Assembly: GCA_026415975.1 (NCBI GenBank)
Contig: JAOAFZ010000004.1
Location: 1-64,000 of the forward strand
From: Patescibacteria group bacterium
GTDB taxonomy: Bacteria > Patescibacteriota > Microgenomatia > UBA1406 > GWC2-37-13
Direction: 5' to 3'
DNA: 64,000 nucleotides
Made by a program: the position numbers and the translations under genes. The notes beneath the pieces are model-generated. The model saw nothing but the letters and a program-made list of their open reading frames with translations, had not been told where the DNA came from and searched no databases. The stretch's first letter is position 1; each line of letters starts with the position of its first letter. Below are positions 1 to 8,916 of this stretch, one piece after another.

Positions 1-2
1 GA

Positions 3-110
3 AACGCTACTACCGGTAACGTTATGAATACCGCAACAATAGATATCGCTATCATTACCTCCATTAATGAAAAAGCAGAGTTACCGGAACGTTGCATAAA
101 ACAACTTTAG
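3..110 (+). CDS. C-terminal end of an upstream gene (partial, unidentified)
   Basis: A frame open from the left edge of the window reads 35 codons to a TAG at 108-110 and ends in RCIKQL. It precedes the zwf-gnd gene by 32 bases on the same strand. The fragment is too short to identify. It is reported only because the frame is uninterrupted and fits the tight spacing of the region; it could be a chance opening. Confidence 0.3.
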   Translation, partial: NATTGNVMNTATIDIAIITSINEKAELPERCIKQL

Positions 111-142
111 TTTAGCACAATTGTTCCTGGTATCATAATCCC

Positions 143-2515
143 ATGTCGTCTCCGAAGTTTTCCATACCAACCATCTTTGTCATATTTGGTGCTACCGGCG
201 ATCTGGCGCAGAAAAAAATCATCCCAGCACTCTATAATCTCTATCGCACCGGACAACTACCGAAACAGTTCAAAATTATAGGTGTTGCCCGCCGTCCCGT
301 TTCTCCTGATGAGTTCCGAAAGTACGTTACCGAAGTCCTGGAGAAGTTCTGCGGACAGCCCCCCGCCGACCACACACTTGCGGCGTTTCTGAACACATGC
401 TCCTATCACCAGGCACAGTTCGGCAATACAGCAGATTACGCAAAAATAGCCGCAGAACTGGGTGTGACAGACATTGGCTGGAGCGTCTGTTCCAATAAAT
501 TGTTTTATCTTGCCGTGCCTCCGGAGCAGTACGAAATGCTGCTGCAGCACCTTTCTGAATCCGGACTTACAAACCCGTGCAGTCCGGAAGAAGGCTGGAC
601 CCGTATCCTGATCGAGAAGCCGTTCGGAAAGGATTCCAACACCGCCACGAAGATCGAGGACATGCTAGGAAAGCTTTTCCGCGAAGAGCAGGTGTACCGC
701 ATAGACCACTACCTGGCAAAGGAGATGACGCAGAATATCCTGACGTTCCGCTTTGCAAATACCCTACTGGAAGAAAGCTGGAACAACAAGTTTATCGAGA
801 GTATCAAGATCCGCAATCTGGAATCTAGCGGCGTGGAGCAGCGCGGTTCATTCTACGACGGCCTGGGCGCCTTGCGCGACGTGGGGCAGAATCATCTCCT
901 GCAGATGCTTGCCCTGGTTACTATGAATCGCCCGGCGAGTTTCAGCGGCGACTCGATCCGTCAGCGGCGCCAGGAGATTCTGGAAACGCTCCGCATTCCG
1001 GACGAAGCTTTTGTGAAACACCATACGTTCCGTGCGCAGTATCAGGGCTACCGCAAAATCACGGGAGTCCGCACGGATAGCACCACGGAAACGTACTTCA
1101 AGGTAAAAGCATTCCTGGATACCCCGCGATGGCAGGGTGTTCCGATTACTCTGGAAAGCGGCAAACGTCTTGGAGTGAACAAAACATATGTGACAGTATA
1201 TTTCAAGGAAACCTTCCCCCGTCTGCCTGGTTTACGGATTGACGAAAAGCTCCAAAATAAAGTCTTCTTCTGTATCGATCCGAAAGAGGAAATTCATATT
1301 TCGTTCATGGCCAAGAAGCCTGGATTGACGATGGAAGTTGAGGAGCGGGATTTTGAATTCACCTACAGGGATGTAAAATCGCCGGATAAACGCGCCGAGG
1401 ACTACGAACGGATTTTGATGGACTGTATCCGTGGCGACCAGATTCTCTTTGTAACGACCGGAGAAGTGAATGCGATGTGGCGCTACATCGATCCGATCGT
1501 CTGTGCCTGGGAAGCGGGTGCCGTTCCCCTGAACACGTATGTCCCGGATAACGAGGACATTCGCGTCAAGTCGCGTATCATCGATGATACGCCTGCGGTC
1601 TCCGCCATGCCACAGGAAGTCGGAGTAATCGGCCTAGGGAAGATGGGTAAGGGAATTGCACTCCAATTGATTGAGAAGGGCTGGCGTGTGCACGGCTACA
1701 ACCGTACGTTCAGCGTGACGCAGGAATTGGAAAAGGACGGTCTGTACGCTACACAGTCGCTCCGGCAGCTCGTGGACGCACTTCCAAAGCCGCGCGTGCT
1801 CTGGATCATGGTTCCTGCCGGCAAGCCCGTGGACGAGGTGCTGTTCGGCCCCGATGGCGTGTCGCAGTATCTGGAAGAAGGCGATATCGTGATCGATGCC
1901 GGCAACTCGCTCTACAAGGATGCCCCGGTCAGGGCGGCCAAACTCAAAGAGCGCGGTATCCGCTTTATGGATGTGGGCACCTCCGGCGGTCCTGCCGGCG
2001 CGCGGTACGGAGCCTGTCTCATGATCGGCGGCGAACGCGATACCTTCCAATACCTCCAGCCACTCTTTACCGCGGTGGCCCTCCCGGGCGGGTATGAATT
2101 TTTCGAGGGTTATGGCGCGGGCCACTTTGTAAAAATGGTTCACAACGGAATCGAGTACGGCATGATGCAGGCTCTTGCGGAAGGCTTTGCCCTGATGAAG
2201 CAGTCCGATTATAATCTTGATCTCGAAAAGGTGGCGGCCCTGTACAACAGAGGCTCGGTTATCGAATCCCGCCTCGTCGGCTGGCTCCGCGAGGGCTTCC
2301 AGACCTACGGCCCCGAACTAAAGGGAATCGGCACAACCATCAACCACTCCGGCGAAGGTCAATGGACAGTAGACACCGCACGGGAGCTTGCGATTCCCGT
2401 ACCGATTATCGAAAAATCACTCGACTTCCGCAAAGAGTCCAAATCGAAACCGGCATTTACGAACAAAGTCGTGAATGTGCTGCGCAACATGTTCGGCGGA
2501 CATACGGTGAAGTGA
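143..2515 (+). CDS. Fused glucose-6-phosphate dehydrogenase / 6-phosphogluconate dehydrogenase
   Basis: One 790-residue protein carries both NADP-linked steps of the oxidative pentose phosphate pathway. Residues 1 to about 480 are G6PD: the nucleotide motif IFGATGDLAQKK near residue 14, IEKPFGKD near 158 and the substrate/catalytic motif YRIDHYLAKE near 185. From about residue 490 a second Rossmann fold begins (GVIGLGKMGKG) and continues as a short, YqeC-type 6-phosphogluconate dehydrogenase of about 300 residues, with GTSGGPAGARYG and the catalytic GHFVKMVHNGIEYG. No stop or frame change lies between the halves. No 6-phosphogluconolactonase domain is present, so the lactone would need another enzyme or spontaneous hydrolysis. 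A TATCAT box ends 6 bases before the ATG, suggesting a leaderless mRNA. The role is cytosolic NADPH and ribulose-5-phosphate supply. Both domain assignments are firm; activity of the fusion is inferred. Confidence 0.93.
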   Translation: MSSPKFSIPTIFVIFGATGDLAQKKIIPALYNLYRTGQLPKQFKIIGVARRPVSPDEFRKYVTEVLEKFCGQPPADHTLAAFLNTCSYHQAQFGNTADYAKIAAELGVTDIGWSVCSNKLFYLAVPPEQYEMLLQHLSESGLTNPCSPEEGWTRILIEKPFGKDSNTATKIEDMLGKLFREEQVYRIDHYLAKEMTQNILTFRFANTLLEESWNNKFIESIKIRNLESSGVEQRGSFYDGLGALRDVGQNHLLQMLALVTMNRPASFSGDSIRQRRQEILETLRIPDEAFVKHHTFRAQYQGYRKITGVRTDSTTETYFKVKAFLDTPRWQGVPITLESGKRLGVNKTYVTVYFKETFPRLPGLRIDEKLQNKVFFCIDPKEEIHISFMAKKPGLTMEVEERDFEFTYRDVKSPDKRAEDYERILMDCIRGDQILFVTTGEVNAMWRYIDPIVCAWEAGAVPLNTYVPDNEDIRVKSRIIDDTPAVSAMPQEVGVIGLGKMGKGIALQLIEKGWRVHGYNRTFSVTQELEKDGLYATQSLRQLVDALPKPRVLWIMVPAGKPVDEVLFGPDGVSQYLEEGDIVIDAGNSLYKDAPVRAAKLKERGIRFMDVGTSGGPAGARYGACLMIGGERDTFQYLQPLFTAVALPGGYEFFEGYGAGHFVKMVHNGIEYGMMQALAEGFALMKQSDYNLDLEKVAALYNRGSVIESRLVGWLREGFQTYGPELKGIGTTINHSGEGQWTVDTARELAIPVPIIEKSLDFRKESKSKPAFTNKVVNVLRNMFGGHTVK

Positions 2516-2794
2516 AGCACCAAGCCCGCAGTGTTGTTCCTGTATCTCTTTTTTCGTGATGAATTTTCCCGGGTTAATCCGCCGGTACCGGTGGACGCAG
2601 GTACTTCACGAAAAGCAATCGCTACAGCAAAAAAAGAAGAAGCTCACACTCGGTACGATGCTTTGCTGCCGTTCCTTCTGGCGGCAATGTTCGTGGTGCA
2701 TTTTGTTCAGGTTGAAACTGTGGCATATATTGGCATATATTTCTGCAATACCATGAGCTGCCCTTTTTCTTTTTTGGCATGCTCACGCTAGCAC
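2516..2794 (+). other. Gap without a supported gene; hydrophobic open frame at 2531-2791
   Basis: No convincing gene is seen. An open frame at 2531-2791 contains one strongly hydrophobic stretch (LLPFLLAAMFVVHF) and lies in the same frame as the next gene, separated from it by a TAG at 2789-2791. It might be the broken or mis-sequenced signal region of the downstream surface protein, or chance. Confidence 0.3.
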
Positions 2795-3580
2795 GTGCAT
2801 GGTGGTTTTGCCGCAAGTGCCAATTCTTTGCCTCAGAGTGGCAGGAATACCGTTTTTTCTCCGGGTATGCCTGCCCATAATTCAGGCCACCTTCTTCGAG
2901 CGTATTCCGCTTCCGGCCCCCGGGAGGGCTGGGGTAGCGGAGCAGGTGCGGTGACGGGAACGAGAGCGGGCACTGTCTCGCAAGACGGCGCCACGATACT
3001 CGACCAGCTCTCCGTGCTAGGCAAGCTTTCTGTAGACGAGATCTTCACAACAGGTGGTATCCAGACAGGACAACTCCGGATGGAGGGGTTCAACACCTGC
3101 CCCACAGACGCAAGCGGAACAGGAGTAAGCGGAACTGCAGACAGCAACGAGGGTGCCGTGGAAGGCATCTCATCAATAGACACCCTTGCGGGTGCGCTCC
3201 TCCTGCAGTCGCATGCACAGGGCAGTATCGAGATCATGGGAGGACGCACGGTGATCGACAAACTCGGTAACCTGGTTATGAAAGAAGGATCTCTGAAACT
3301 TCAAAAGGGCGACATTGAACTTGAAAAAGGTGCGCTTAATCTCAAGAAAGGTGTACTCTCCGGCAACGACAGCTTTACCGGCTCTGTGGTCTTGTCGGCA
3401 GAAAAGCAAGAGATACGGATTCCCCACAGCTGGGAGAACAAACCGAAAGCCGTCTTCATTACTCCCAAAAACGCGGACATTCGCTGGAGTATTGCCGACC
3501 TTTCTTCAGAGGGATTCGTTATCAAAATTGTCCCGTCGCAGGCGACGGACACCCGCCTTTACTGGATGGCCGTTTTTTAG
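2795..3580 (+). CDS. Repetitive surface-type protein with C-terminal beta domain
   Basis: This 261-residue protein has a low-complexity Gly/Ser/Thr-rich first half, then short repeated strand-forming units (LSVLGKLSVDEIFTTGG, KEGSLKLQKGDIELEKGALN) and a C-terminal segment (VFITPKNADIRWSIADL). That end resembles the terminal beta domain of large cell-surface proteins in candidate-phyla genomes, with intermolecular or wall contact as the presumed role. The start is a GTG and no signal peptide is visible, although surface location is expected. The hydrophobic frame just upstream is in phase but separated by a stop, so the N terminus may be missing or damaged. It converges with the RskA-like gene on the other strand. 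Function is inferred from composition and fold resemblance only. Confidence 0.55.
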   Translation: MHGGFAASANSLPQSGRNTVFSPGMPAHNSGHLLRAYSASGPREGWGSGAGAVTGTRAGTVSQDGATILDQLSVLGKLSVDEIFTTGGIQTGQLRMEGFNTCPTDASGTGVSGTADSNEGAVEGISSIDTLAGALLLQSHAQGSIEIMGGRTVIDKLGNLVMKEGSLKLQKGDIELEKGALNLKKGVLSGNDSFTGSVVLSAEKQEIRIPHSWENKPKAVFITPKNADIRWSIADLSSEGFVIKIVPSQATDTRLYWMAVF

Positions 3581-3610
3581 GGGCAGGTCTGTTTCCCGGC
3601 ACTGCGAGTA

Positions 3611-4249
3611 TCACTCTGGAATTGGGCCTTCGAGTACATGACGTTCCGGGAGGCGATCTCCCGTAGATTCGATGGTGATTACCAGATGCTTAAAATCGGG
3701 GTACGTTGGTGTAATAGTCTTTGTCAAGAGAAATGTACCATCTTTTTGCAGTTCAAATACTCCCAGCGGCACGTACATTTTTCGGGGATATTTCTTCATG
3801 ATCCACCCCTGATAAAAAGACCCTTCCGGCGGCAAGGGGACAAAGGCGCGGACACCGGCATACAACTGCCCGTCGTGGCGGCTCACCAGAGCATACGCGC
3901 GGGTATTGCTGCCGATAACGTCGGTCATGGTAACGGATACGGTTCCCGGCCGAGATTTGAGTTTCTCCATAAACTTCGGGTCGGCCTTGCCGGGCTTGAC
4001 GGGTGATGCTTTTCGGGGTCGTGCAATCGTCGGGCTGGCGTTTGGAGTATCGCTGGAATCAGACTCGCCAAGTATCGCGGGACCGTCAACCGGGAACAAC
4101 CCGGAAGAAATTGGCGGAATATTTACTGCCAGAGATCCGTTTTTTGACTCGAATACCCGGTAAGCCACATACCCGGCTCCGGTAACTACAGCCAGTATGC
4201 ATACAGCCAAGGCAAGATCAAGCGCCGACACTTTCCGGTAGAACGCCAT
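3611..4249 (-). CDS. Membrane-anchored RskA-like (anti-sigma-K factor C-terminal domain) protein
   Basis: About 212 residues: a short basic N terminus, one membrane segment (LDLALAVCILAVVTGAGYVAYRV), a Pro/Ser-rich linker, and a C-terminal extracytoplasmic beta domain. GSFYQGWIMKKYPRKMYVPLGVFELQKDG and HLVITIEST match the usual pattern of the RskA C-terminal domain (YQxWL, GVF, ITxE). The cytoplasmic zinc-binding part of true anti-sigma factors is absent and no sigma factor gene is adjacent, so a regulatory role is not shown. The ATG at 4249 is chosen over 4273 because TATAAT ends exactly 6 bases upstream of it, the pattern used throughout this window. Confidence 0.65.
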   Translation of the reverse strand: MAFYRKVSALDLALAVCILAVVTGAGYVAYRVFESKNGSLAVNIPPISSGLFPVDGPAILGESDSSDTPNASPTIARPRKASPVKPGKADPKFMEKLKSRPGTVSVTMTDVIGSNTRAYALVSRHDGQLYAGVRAFVPLPPEGSFYQGWIMKKYPRKMYVPLGVFELQKDGTFLLTKTITPTYPDFKHLVITIESTGDRLPERHVLEGPIPE

Positions 4250-4321
4250 TCGTTCATTATACACCGCTTGCATCCCGTCGCTTTTATGTTATTATGGTAT
4301 TATGTTACGTACCCGGACAGC

Positions 4322-4397
4322 TGTACATCATCCCCTCGCGTAAGCGGGGTGTACGTTGTCCGGCTGAAAAACCGACCCCGCTCCGGCGGGGTTTTTT
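4322..4397 (+). promoter_or_regulatory. Two-hairpin leader ending in an intrinsic terminator before the PRTase-kinase gene
   Basis: A first hairpin at 4322-4354 pairs GTACA with TGTAC and CCCCTCGC with GCGGGG around a GTAA loop. A second at 4376-4391 pairs CCCCGC with GCGGGG around TCCG and is followed by six T. A TATTAT box near 4290-4300 could start a leader of about 110 bases. The terminator lies 21 bases before the ATG of a nucleotide-metabolism gene, so attenuation is plausible. No known riboswitch class was recognised, and a short stand-alone RNA is an alternative. Confidence 0.6.
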
Positions 4398-4417
4398 ATT
4401 TGTTTCATTGTACCCAT

Positions 4418-6190
4418 ATGCTTCCCGAACAAACCGGATCTCGAAATCCGGATAGACTATGCGGTGCTCCCGACTCTGCGTGGAACGTCTCGCTTGGCGA
4501 GCGTATGGAATCGCTCCGCTCGCAACCGTCGTATTTGCTCACATTCGAAACCCAGGCTATGCTCGCCCGGCTTGCTCCGGGAAGACGTATTCCTGGCGAA
4601 ATGGTACATCGATACGAGAGGGCGCTGTTAGCCGCGTTTCAGCTGGGTGTGGATGTGCCGGTGATTCCGCTTGCTTACCAGGAGTTATATGCCCCACTGG
4701 AAAAACTCCTGGATGACGAGCTTGCCCAAGCCAAGGAGACGGGGAGGATAGTTGTCAACTTTGACCGCTTTATAGGTATCGGCCGCCGCGATGAGGGTGC
4801 GCTGGTTACGATGAGCTTTGGACGAATGCGCTACCCCGGCGAAACCAGGGACCGCATGTGCCAGCGCCAGGGCGATGCTCCAATAGAGGAGCAGTTTGCC
4901 TATCTGGAGCACCGTGCAGCGAAGCTGGGTACGCGCAATCTGGTGCTCGTAGATGACGGGGTATCGACCATCGAAACCACCGAGAGCTATCTGGAGGAAT
5001 TCGAAAGGCATGGTTTTCGGGTTGTGCGGATTGTTGCCGGCGTTGTGCCGGAAGCTGCCGAAGGCGACTGGGCAACACGGCAGTACCTGGAAGACCGCGG
5101 GATCGAGGTAGTACCGGTAATTACCATCGCGAAGCCACTAGACTGGGTCTGTGCCCGTGACGGGAATATCTTCGGCGGGAAGAATATGCCGATAAGAGAG
5201 ACACTTTCCACAGACCAGGGCGAAGTGCCATTGATCCGTACCGCTGCCTATTTCCTCCCCTTTTCGGACGGAGCCAGTGCCAGCTTCGACCCCACCCGCC
5301 TTGCGCAGGTAAGCCGGGCGCTGCTGGAGGCAAATGATACCCTCTTTACCGAACTGAAGCAGCTGCTGGGCACCAACAGGATTACGCTGCGGTACTTTGC
5401 GGAGCATGGTTTCTCGCTCCCCACGAGTGCATTGGGCATCCTCCCCGATCCCACACCAGAGATGGATGTGCAGGAGTATAACAACTGGTGCCGCCGCGCC
5501 GCTCAAGCCTACACACCCGACCTGGCGGTATCGTTTACCCCGGCATTCCAGGAAGACCGCGGAAACGAACCGTACCTTGATGATTTGTATCCGGAACTGC
5601 AAAACCGAGTTACGATCATCTGCGCTCCCTCAGGCTGCGGGCGTACGACCGTGATGCGGAAGATCATGAAAGAACGCCCGAGTGCCGCCTGGGTACGCCG
5701 CACGACTTCCCGGAGAATGCGGGAAGGTGAAACACCGACCGAGATCGAGTGCACGACCCGGGAAATAATGCAGAGAGCCGTTGCGGAAGGTGATATGCTG
5801 TCAGTGTGTAAGTACATGGATCAACTCTATGGCGTCCGCCTCTCCGAACTGCGCAAGCAGGTGGCAAACGGGGCTTCCGAGCTTTATGTTGAGGGTACGA
5901 TTGAGGTTATGGGGCTTGCGAAGCGGTTGCGAACGGCCCTGGTGGTCGTCATGCTACCAGACTCTCAGGAGGCTTTCGCCCAGCGAATAGCCGCCCGGGA
6001 CGGGAACGACGACGAAACAAACCGCCGTGCGACTACCAGTATAGGACACCTCGAGGTGTATACCCAAAATCTGCAAGCCATGCTACTAGCCAACAAGATA
6101 CACGCGGTGGTAATCAACTATACCGGAAATCCCGATGGTGCGGTTGTCGACATTATGAATCAGCTCGGCCGATGGAAACGATACTCATAG
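4418..6190 (+). CDS. Phosphoribosyltransferase-like / guanylate kinase-like fusion protein
   Basis: About 590 residues. The N-terminal half has the PRPP-binding loop of class I phosphoribosyltransferases, VLVDDGVSTIET at about residues 173-184. The C-terminal half starts with a P-loop (ICAPSGCGRTTVMRKI, about residue 400) followed by WVRRTTSRRMREGE, the TTR-x-R-x-GE region of guanylate kinase that binds GMP. The combination suggests making a nucleoside monophosphate from base plus PRPP and phosphorylating it. A nucleoside hydrolase gene overlaps its 3' end by 19 bases, which supports a role in purine salvage. The ATG at 4418 is preferred to the more upstream 4268, because the latter would translate through both leader hairpins. 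The N-terminal 150 residues and a stretch around 300-390 match nothing I recognise, and substrate specificity cannot be read from sequence. Confidence 0.72.
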   Translation: MLPEQTGSRNPDRLCGAPDSAWNVSLGERMESLRSQPSYLLTFETQAMLARLAPGRRIPGEMVHRYERALLAAFQLGVDVPVIPLAYQELYAPLEKLLDDELAQAKETGRIVVNFDRFIGIGRRDEGALVTMSFGRMRYPGETRDRMCQRQGDAPIEEQFAYLEHRAAKLGTRNLVLVDDGVSTIETTESYLEEFERHGFRVVRIVAGVVPEAAEGDWATRQYLEDRGIEVVPVITIAKPLDWVCARDGNIFGGKNMPIRETLSTDQGEVPLIRTAAYFLPFSDGASASFDPTRLAQVSRALLEANDTLFTELKQLLGTNRITLRYFAEHGFSLPTSALGILPDPTPEMDVQEYNNWCRRAAQAYTPDLAVSFTPAFQEDRGNEPYLDDLYPELQNRVTIICAPSGCGRTTVMRKIMKERPSAAWVRRTTSRRMREGETPTEIECTTREIMQRAVAEGDMLSVCKYMDQLYGVRLSELRKQVANGASELYVEGTIEVMGLAKRLRTALVVVMLPDSQEAFAQRIAARDGNDDETNRRATTSIGHLEVYTQNLQAMLLANKIHAVVINYTGNPDGAVVDIMNQLGRWKRYS

Positions 6191-7083
6191 ATACGGACCC
6201 CGGCGTGGACGACTCCATCGCCCTTGCCACCGCCTGTGCGGCGGGTATGCCGGTAACCGGCATTGCCACGGTGTTCGGGAATGCAGGCATAGACGATACG
6301 ACCCGGAATGCCTGTACGATTCTGGAGGTAATGAAGAGCGACATTCCGGTCTATCGCGGTGCCGCGCGACCCCTAGCCGGCGAACCGGTGCTTCCGGTAT
6401 CGCACGGAGAGAACGGTATGGGCGGGTTTCGATTGGCGAAACTGCGAAAAAAACCCGAAGTGGAGTCCGCGATAGCCTGGTACCTTCGCACCCTCGAGTC
6501 CGCCACGGTACCGGTTACCGTTGTCTGTCTGGGCCCGGTGACCAATATCGCGCTGGTTTCGATACTCCGGCCCGATCTGGCAGACCGTATCGGCGAGCTC
6601 GTAATTCTTGGCGGGGTATTCCGCGGCGGCGGGAATATGACCCCGGTAGCCGAGTTCAACACCCTCAACGATCCTCTGGCGCTAGCACATGCGGTTAGCC
6701 TGCGGTGTCCGCGGACGATTATCCCGCTCGAGGTGTGCCGGAAGGTACTCTTTACGAAACAGGACTTCGACGTCGTGATGAACCGCCGCCTCCGGGAGAC
6801 GTTTACCCGGATCACCGGTGTGTTTATCCGGTACTACACATCAGACGACGAGTACGCGGGCTTTGCCGGTGCCGTAATGTACGATCTACTCGCTATGGCG
6901 TATTTGCTGGAATCGGAGCTTTTCCGGTTCGATGACGCCGATGTGGCTGTAGAGACCACCTCTCCGCTTACCCGGGGACAGACGATCCGGCTGCCGACAC
7001 GGGAAAATCCCTGCCGGATCGCGACATTCGTGGATGCAGACGGAGTAAAGCAGGTGTTTCGCGACGCGGTAAACCGGGTATAA
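6172..7083 (+). CDS. Nucleoside hydrolase (IunH/RihA family)
   Basis: A 303-residue protein with the diagnostic N-terminal calcium and ribose-binding motif DTDPGVDDSIAL (residues 7-18), followed by GNAG, LGPVTNIAL, LGG and the conserved PVAEFNTLNDPLAL region. Length is typical of the family. These enzymes cleave ribonucleosides to ribose and free base in the cytosol. Here the freed base could feed the phosphoribosyltransferase encoded immediately upstream, with which it overlaps by 19 bases. The HisA-like gene follows after 7 bases. Purine or pyrimidine preference is not determinable. Confidence 0.9.
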   Translation: METILIDTDPGVDDSIALATACAAGMPVTGIATVFGNAGIDDTTRNACTILEVMKSDIPVYRGAARPLAGEPVLPVSHGENGMGGFRLAKLRKKPEVESAIAWYLRTLESATVPVTVVCLGPVTNIALVSILRPDLADRIGELVILGGVFRGGGNMTPVAEFNTLNDPLALAHAVSLRCPRTIIPLEVCRKVLFTKQDFDVVMNRRLRETFTRITGVFIRYYTSDDEYAGFAGAVMYDLLAMAYLLESELFRFDDADVAVETTSPLTRGQTIRLPTRENPCRIATFVDADGVKQVFRDAVNRV

Positions 7084-7090
7084 TCAGGGC

Positions 7091-7792
7091 ATGATTCTCC
7101 TCCCCGCCGTAGATATCGCCGCCGGAACGGTTGCCAGGGCACAGAAACCGACGAGTCCGGAAACCCTGGCACGCTCGTTTGTGGAAGCAGGAGCGACGCA
7201 TCTACATGTGGTTGATCTGGACGCGGCGTTGCGCGGGGAACATGCGAATACGACAATTATTGCAGAACTGGTACGCAGCATACCGGCAAAAATAGAAATC
7301 AGCGCGGGTATCCGTGATCTGGATACGCTGCACCGCTATGCCGCGCTAAAACCTTGGCAACTGATCCTGGCAAGCGCAACTATCTTCGATCCGGGCTTTG
7401 CCCAGGCTTCCGTGCGGGAACTTCCCCCAGAACAGCTTACTCTTGCACTTGACGTGAACGCCGGTATGGCGGCTGCACGGGGAGTAACCGAGACAAGCAA
7501 GCTATCGGCACTCGAAGTAGCTCGTGAGTTTGCCCACTTTGGTATCCGGCGCTTTATCGTCACCGATATCTCTCGGGATGGTACGCTGGTTGGTTTGAAC
7601 ACCCAGCTGGTGCGTGAAATCCGCACCGCTGTCCCGGGTTGTTCCGTGGTAGCTTCGGGAGGGGTACGCTCGCTTGCCGATCTTATCGCAGCCCGGGATG
7701 CCGGCGCATCCGGGGTAGTCCTCGGAAGAGCGCTGCTGGATGGGCTGATCAGCCTGCGGGATGCGCTCGCCCTCCCGGAACCCGGATCGTGA
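7091..7792 (+). CDS. HisA/TrpF-type phosphoribosyl isomerase, isolated from other his genes
   Basis: A 233-residue TIM barrel of normal HisA length. It keeps the first catalytic aspartate (LLPAVDI, residue 8), an aspartate on the central strand (LALDVNAG), RGVTETSKLSALE, and the signature TDISRDGTLVGLN with the second phosphate site VASGGVRS. HisA isomerises ProFAR to PRFAR in histidine synthesis. No other histidine gene is visible in the window, and the neighbours are nucleoside-salvage genes, so a different sugar-phosphate isomerisation is possible. The usual GGGIR phosphate motif is replaced by SAGIR. TATAAT overlaps the end of the preceding gene and stops 6 bases before the ATG, so it may have its own leaderless transcript. 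Confidence 0.8.
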   Translation: MILLPAVDIAAGTVARAQKPTSPETLARSFVEAGATHLHVVDLDAALRGEHANTTIIAELVRSIPAKIEISAGIRDLDTLHRYAALKPWQLILASATIFDPGFAQASVRELPPEQLTLALDVNAGMAAARGVTETSKLSALEVAREFAHFGIRRFIVTDISRDGTLVGLNTQLVREIRTAVPGCSVVASGGVRSLADLIAARDAGASGVVLGRALLDGLISLRDALALPEPGS

Positions 7793-7849
7793 ACAGAATG
7801 AATCTTACCTCACACGACAGCCTCTAGATATGCTAGTATGGTATCTACC

Positions 7850-8881
7850 ATGGATCAGGCACCTCCCGGACCTCCCCCGTCCGGTTTACCGCCACCGCCT
7901 CCGCCAGCCCAGCAGTCGCAGGTATCTGCGCCAGTGACCGCGGTACCGGCTACTCCAACTGCAGCTTCGCCAGCCGCACCGTTATATCCACCTGAAACTC
8001 CGGTCGAGCCGAAAGTACTATATGTAGAATCACTGCCGGGGGGTGAGGCCGTATCTCAGACGCTGGTAGTAATTAGTGTGGTGGTTCTTCTTTTCGGTAT
8101 TATCGGTGGTATTGCATACTTCTCATTTACCAGAACTTTGGAGGAAAAGCTTGCAGAGCGAGAGGAAAATGATCTTCTGTACCAGGAACCTGGAGAAACT
8201 AATATTCTCGGATTTAAAGATACTCTTCCGGAGATCGAGATCGGGAAAACTGCGAACTCCGCGTCGGCACAGCAGCAGGGTCTTGGGCTTGCCCAGCAAC
8301 AAGCCATGCAAAAGCTGGCGGCACAAGGGAACGCAGCTTCAGCAAAAGCAACAGTTGCAACAAAACCATCAAAAGCTGATCCTACTGCGAAAAATACCGA
8401 CACGCCCACACCGTCACCCAGCCCGACGGACGTTCCTGACAACGTATATGTCTCCAAAGACGAATCGTTTTCCCTTGAACACGAAAACTGGACAAAAAGC
8501 GAAACACGTACCGAGGGAGATACGGAAATCGAGACGCTCAAGAGCCCAGATGGAAAATATTCCCTCCATATTGGCGTTACCAGCAAAAAATACAGTACGG
8601 TTCAGGAATATTTAGATACCGATCCACGAGGCAGAAAACCACAGAATGGCACCACCGATATAACAATCGGCGGCGAAAGCGGGAAAAAAGCAAACACGTT
8701 CGAGCTTACAACAAACGGCACAACGGTGAGAACAATTGCCGGCTATGTACTTTCAAAAGACAAAGAAAAGGTAATCAGTATTGAACTTGATACTACAGAG
8801 CTAGATGTAAACAACAATAAAAACGAAGACATTTTCGACAAAATCAAGAGCTCGTTCAAGTTCCTGGAAAAGAAAGATTAA
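7850..8881 (+). CDS. Membrane-anchored extracytoplasmic protein with Pro-rich cytoplasmic head
   Basis: About 343 residues in three parts: a proline/alanine-rich N terminus (residues 1-60, runs of PPPP), one membrane helix (TLVVISVVVLLFGIIGGIAYF, about 68-90), then a long Gln/Ala and Thr/Pro linker leading to a C-terminal domain beginning VYVSKDESFSLEHENW. That domain resembles the short PsbP-like beta domain of the protein at 11366-12136, which has the same head-helix-domain order. The ATG at 7850 (MDQAPPG) is preferred to 7838 because the TAGTAT box lies only in front of it. It starts a run of co-oriented membrane-protein genes. Function unknown. Confidence 0.6.
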   Translation: MDQAPPGPPPSGLPPPPPPAQQSQVSAPVTAVPATPTAASPAAPLYPPETPVEPKVLYVESLPGGEAVSQTLVVISVVVLLFGIIGGIAYFSFTRTLEEKLAEREENDLLYQEPGETNILGFKDTLPEIEIGKTANSASAQQQGLGLAQQQAMQKLAAQGNAASAKATVATKPSKADPTAKNTDTPTPSPSPTDVPDNVYVSKDESFSLEHENWTKSETRTEGDTEIETLKSPDGKYSLHIGVTSKKYSTVQEYLDTDPRGRKPQNGTTDITIGGESGKKANTFELTTNGTTVRTIAGYVLSKDKEKVISIELDTTELDVNNNKNEDIFDKIKSSFKFLEKKD

Positions 8882-8916
8882 CGTTTCACCCGTCGTGTTG
8901 TGTATACTGATGATGC

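Noticed and set aside
1634-2143. 169-codon antisense frame in the zwf-gnd gene
   Set aside because: Shadow of a GC-rich coding region; no start signal, no family.
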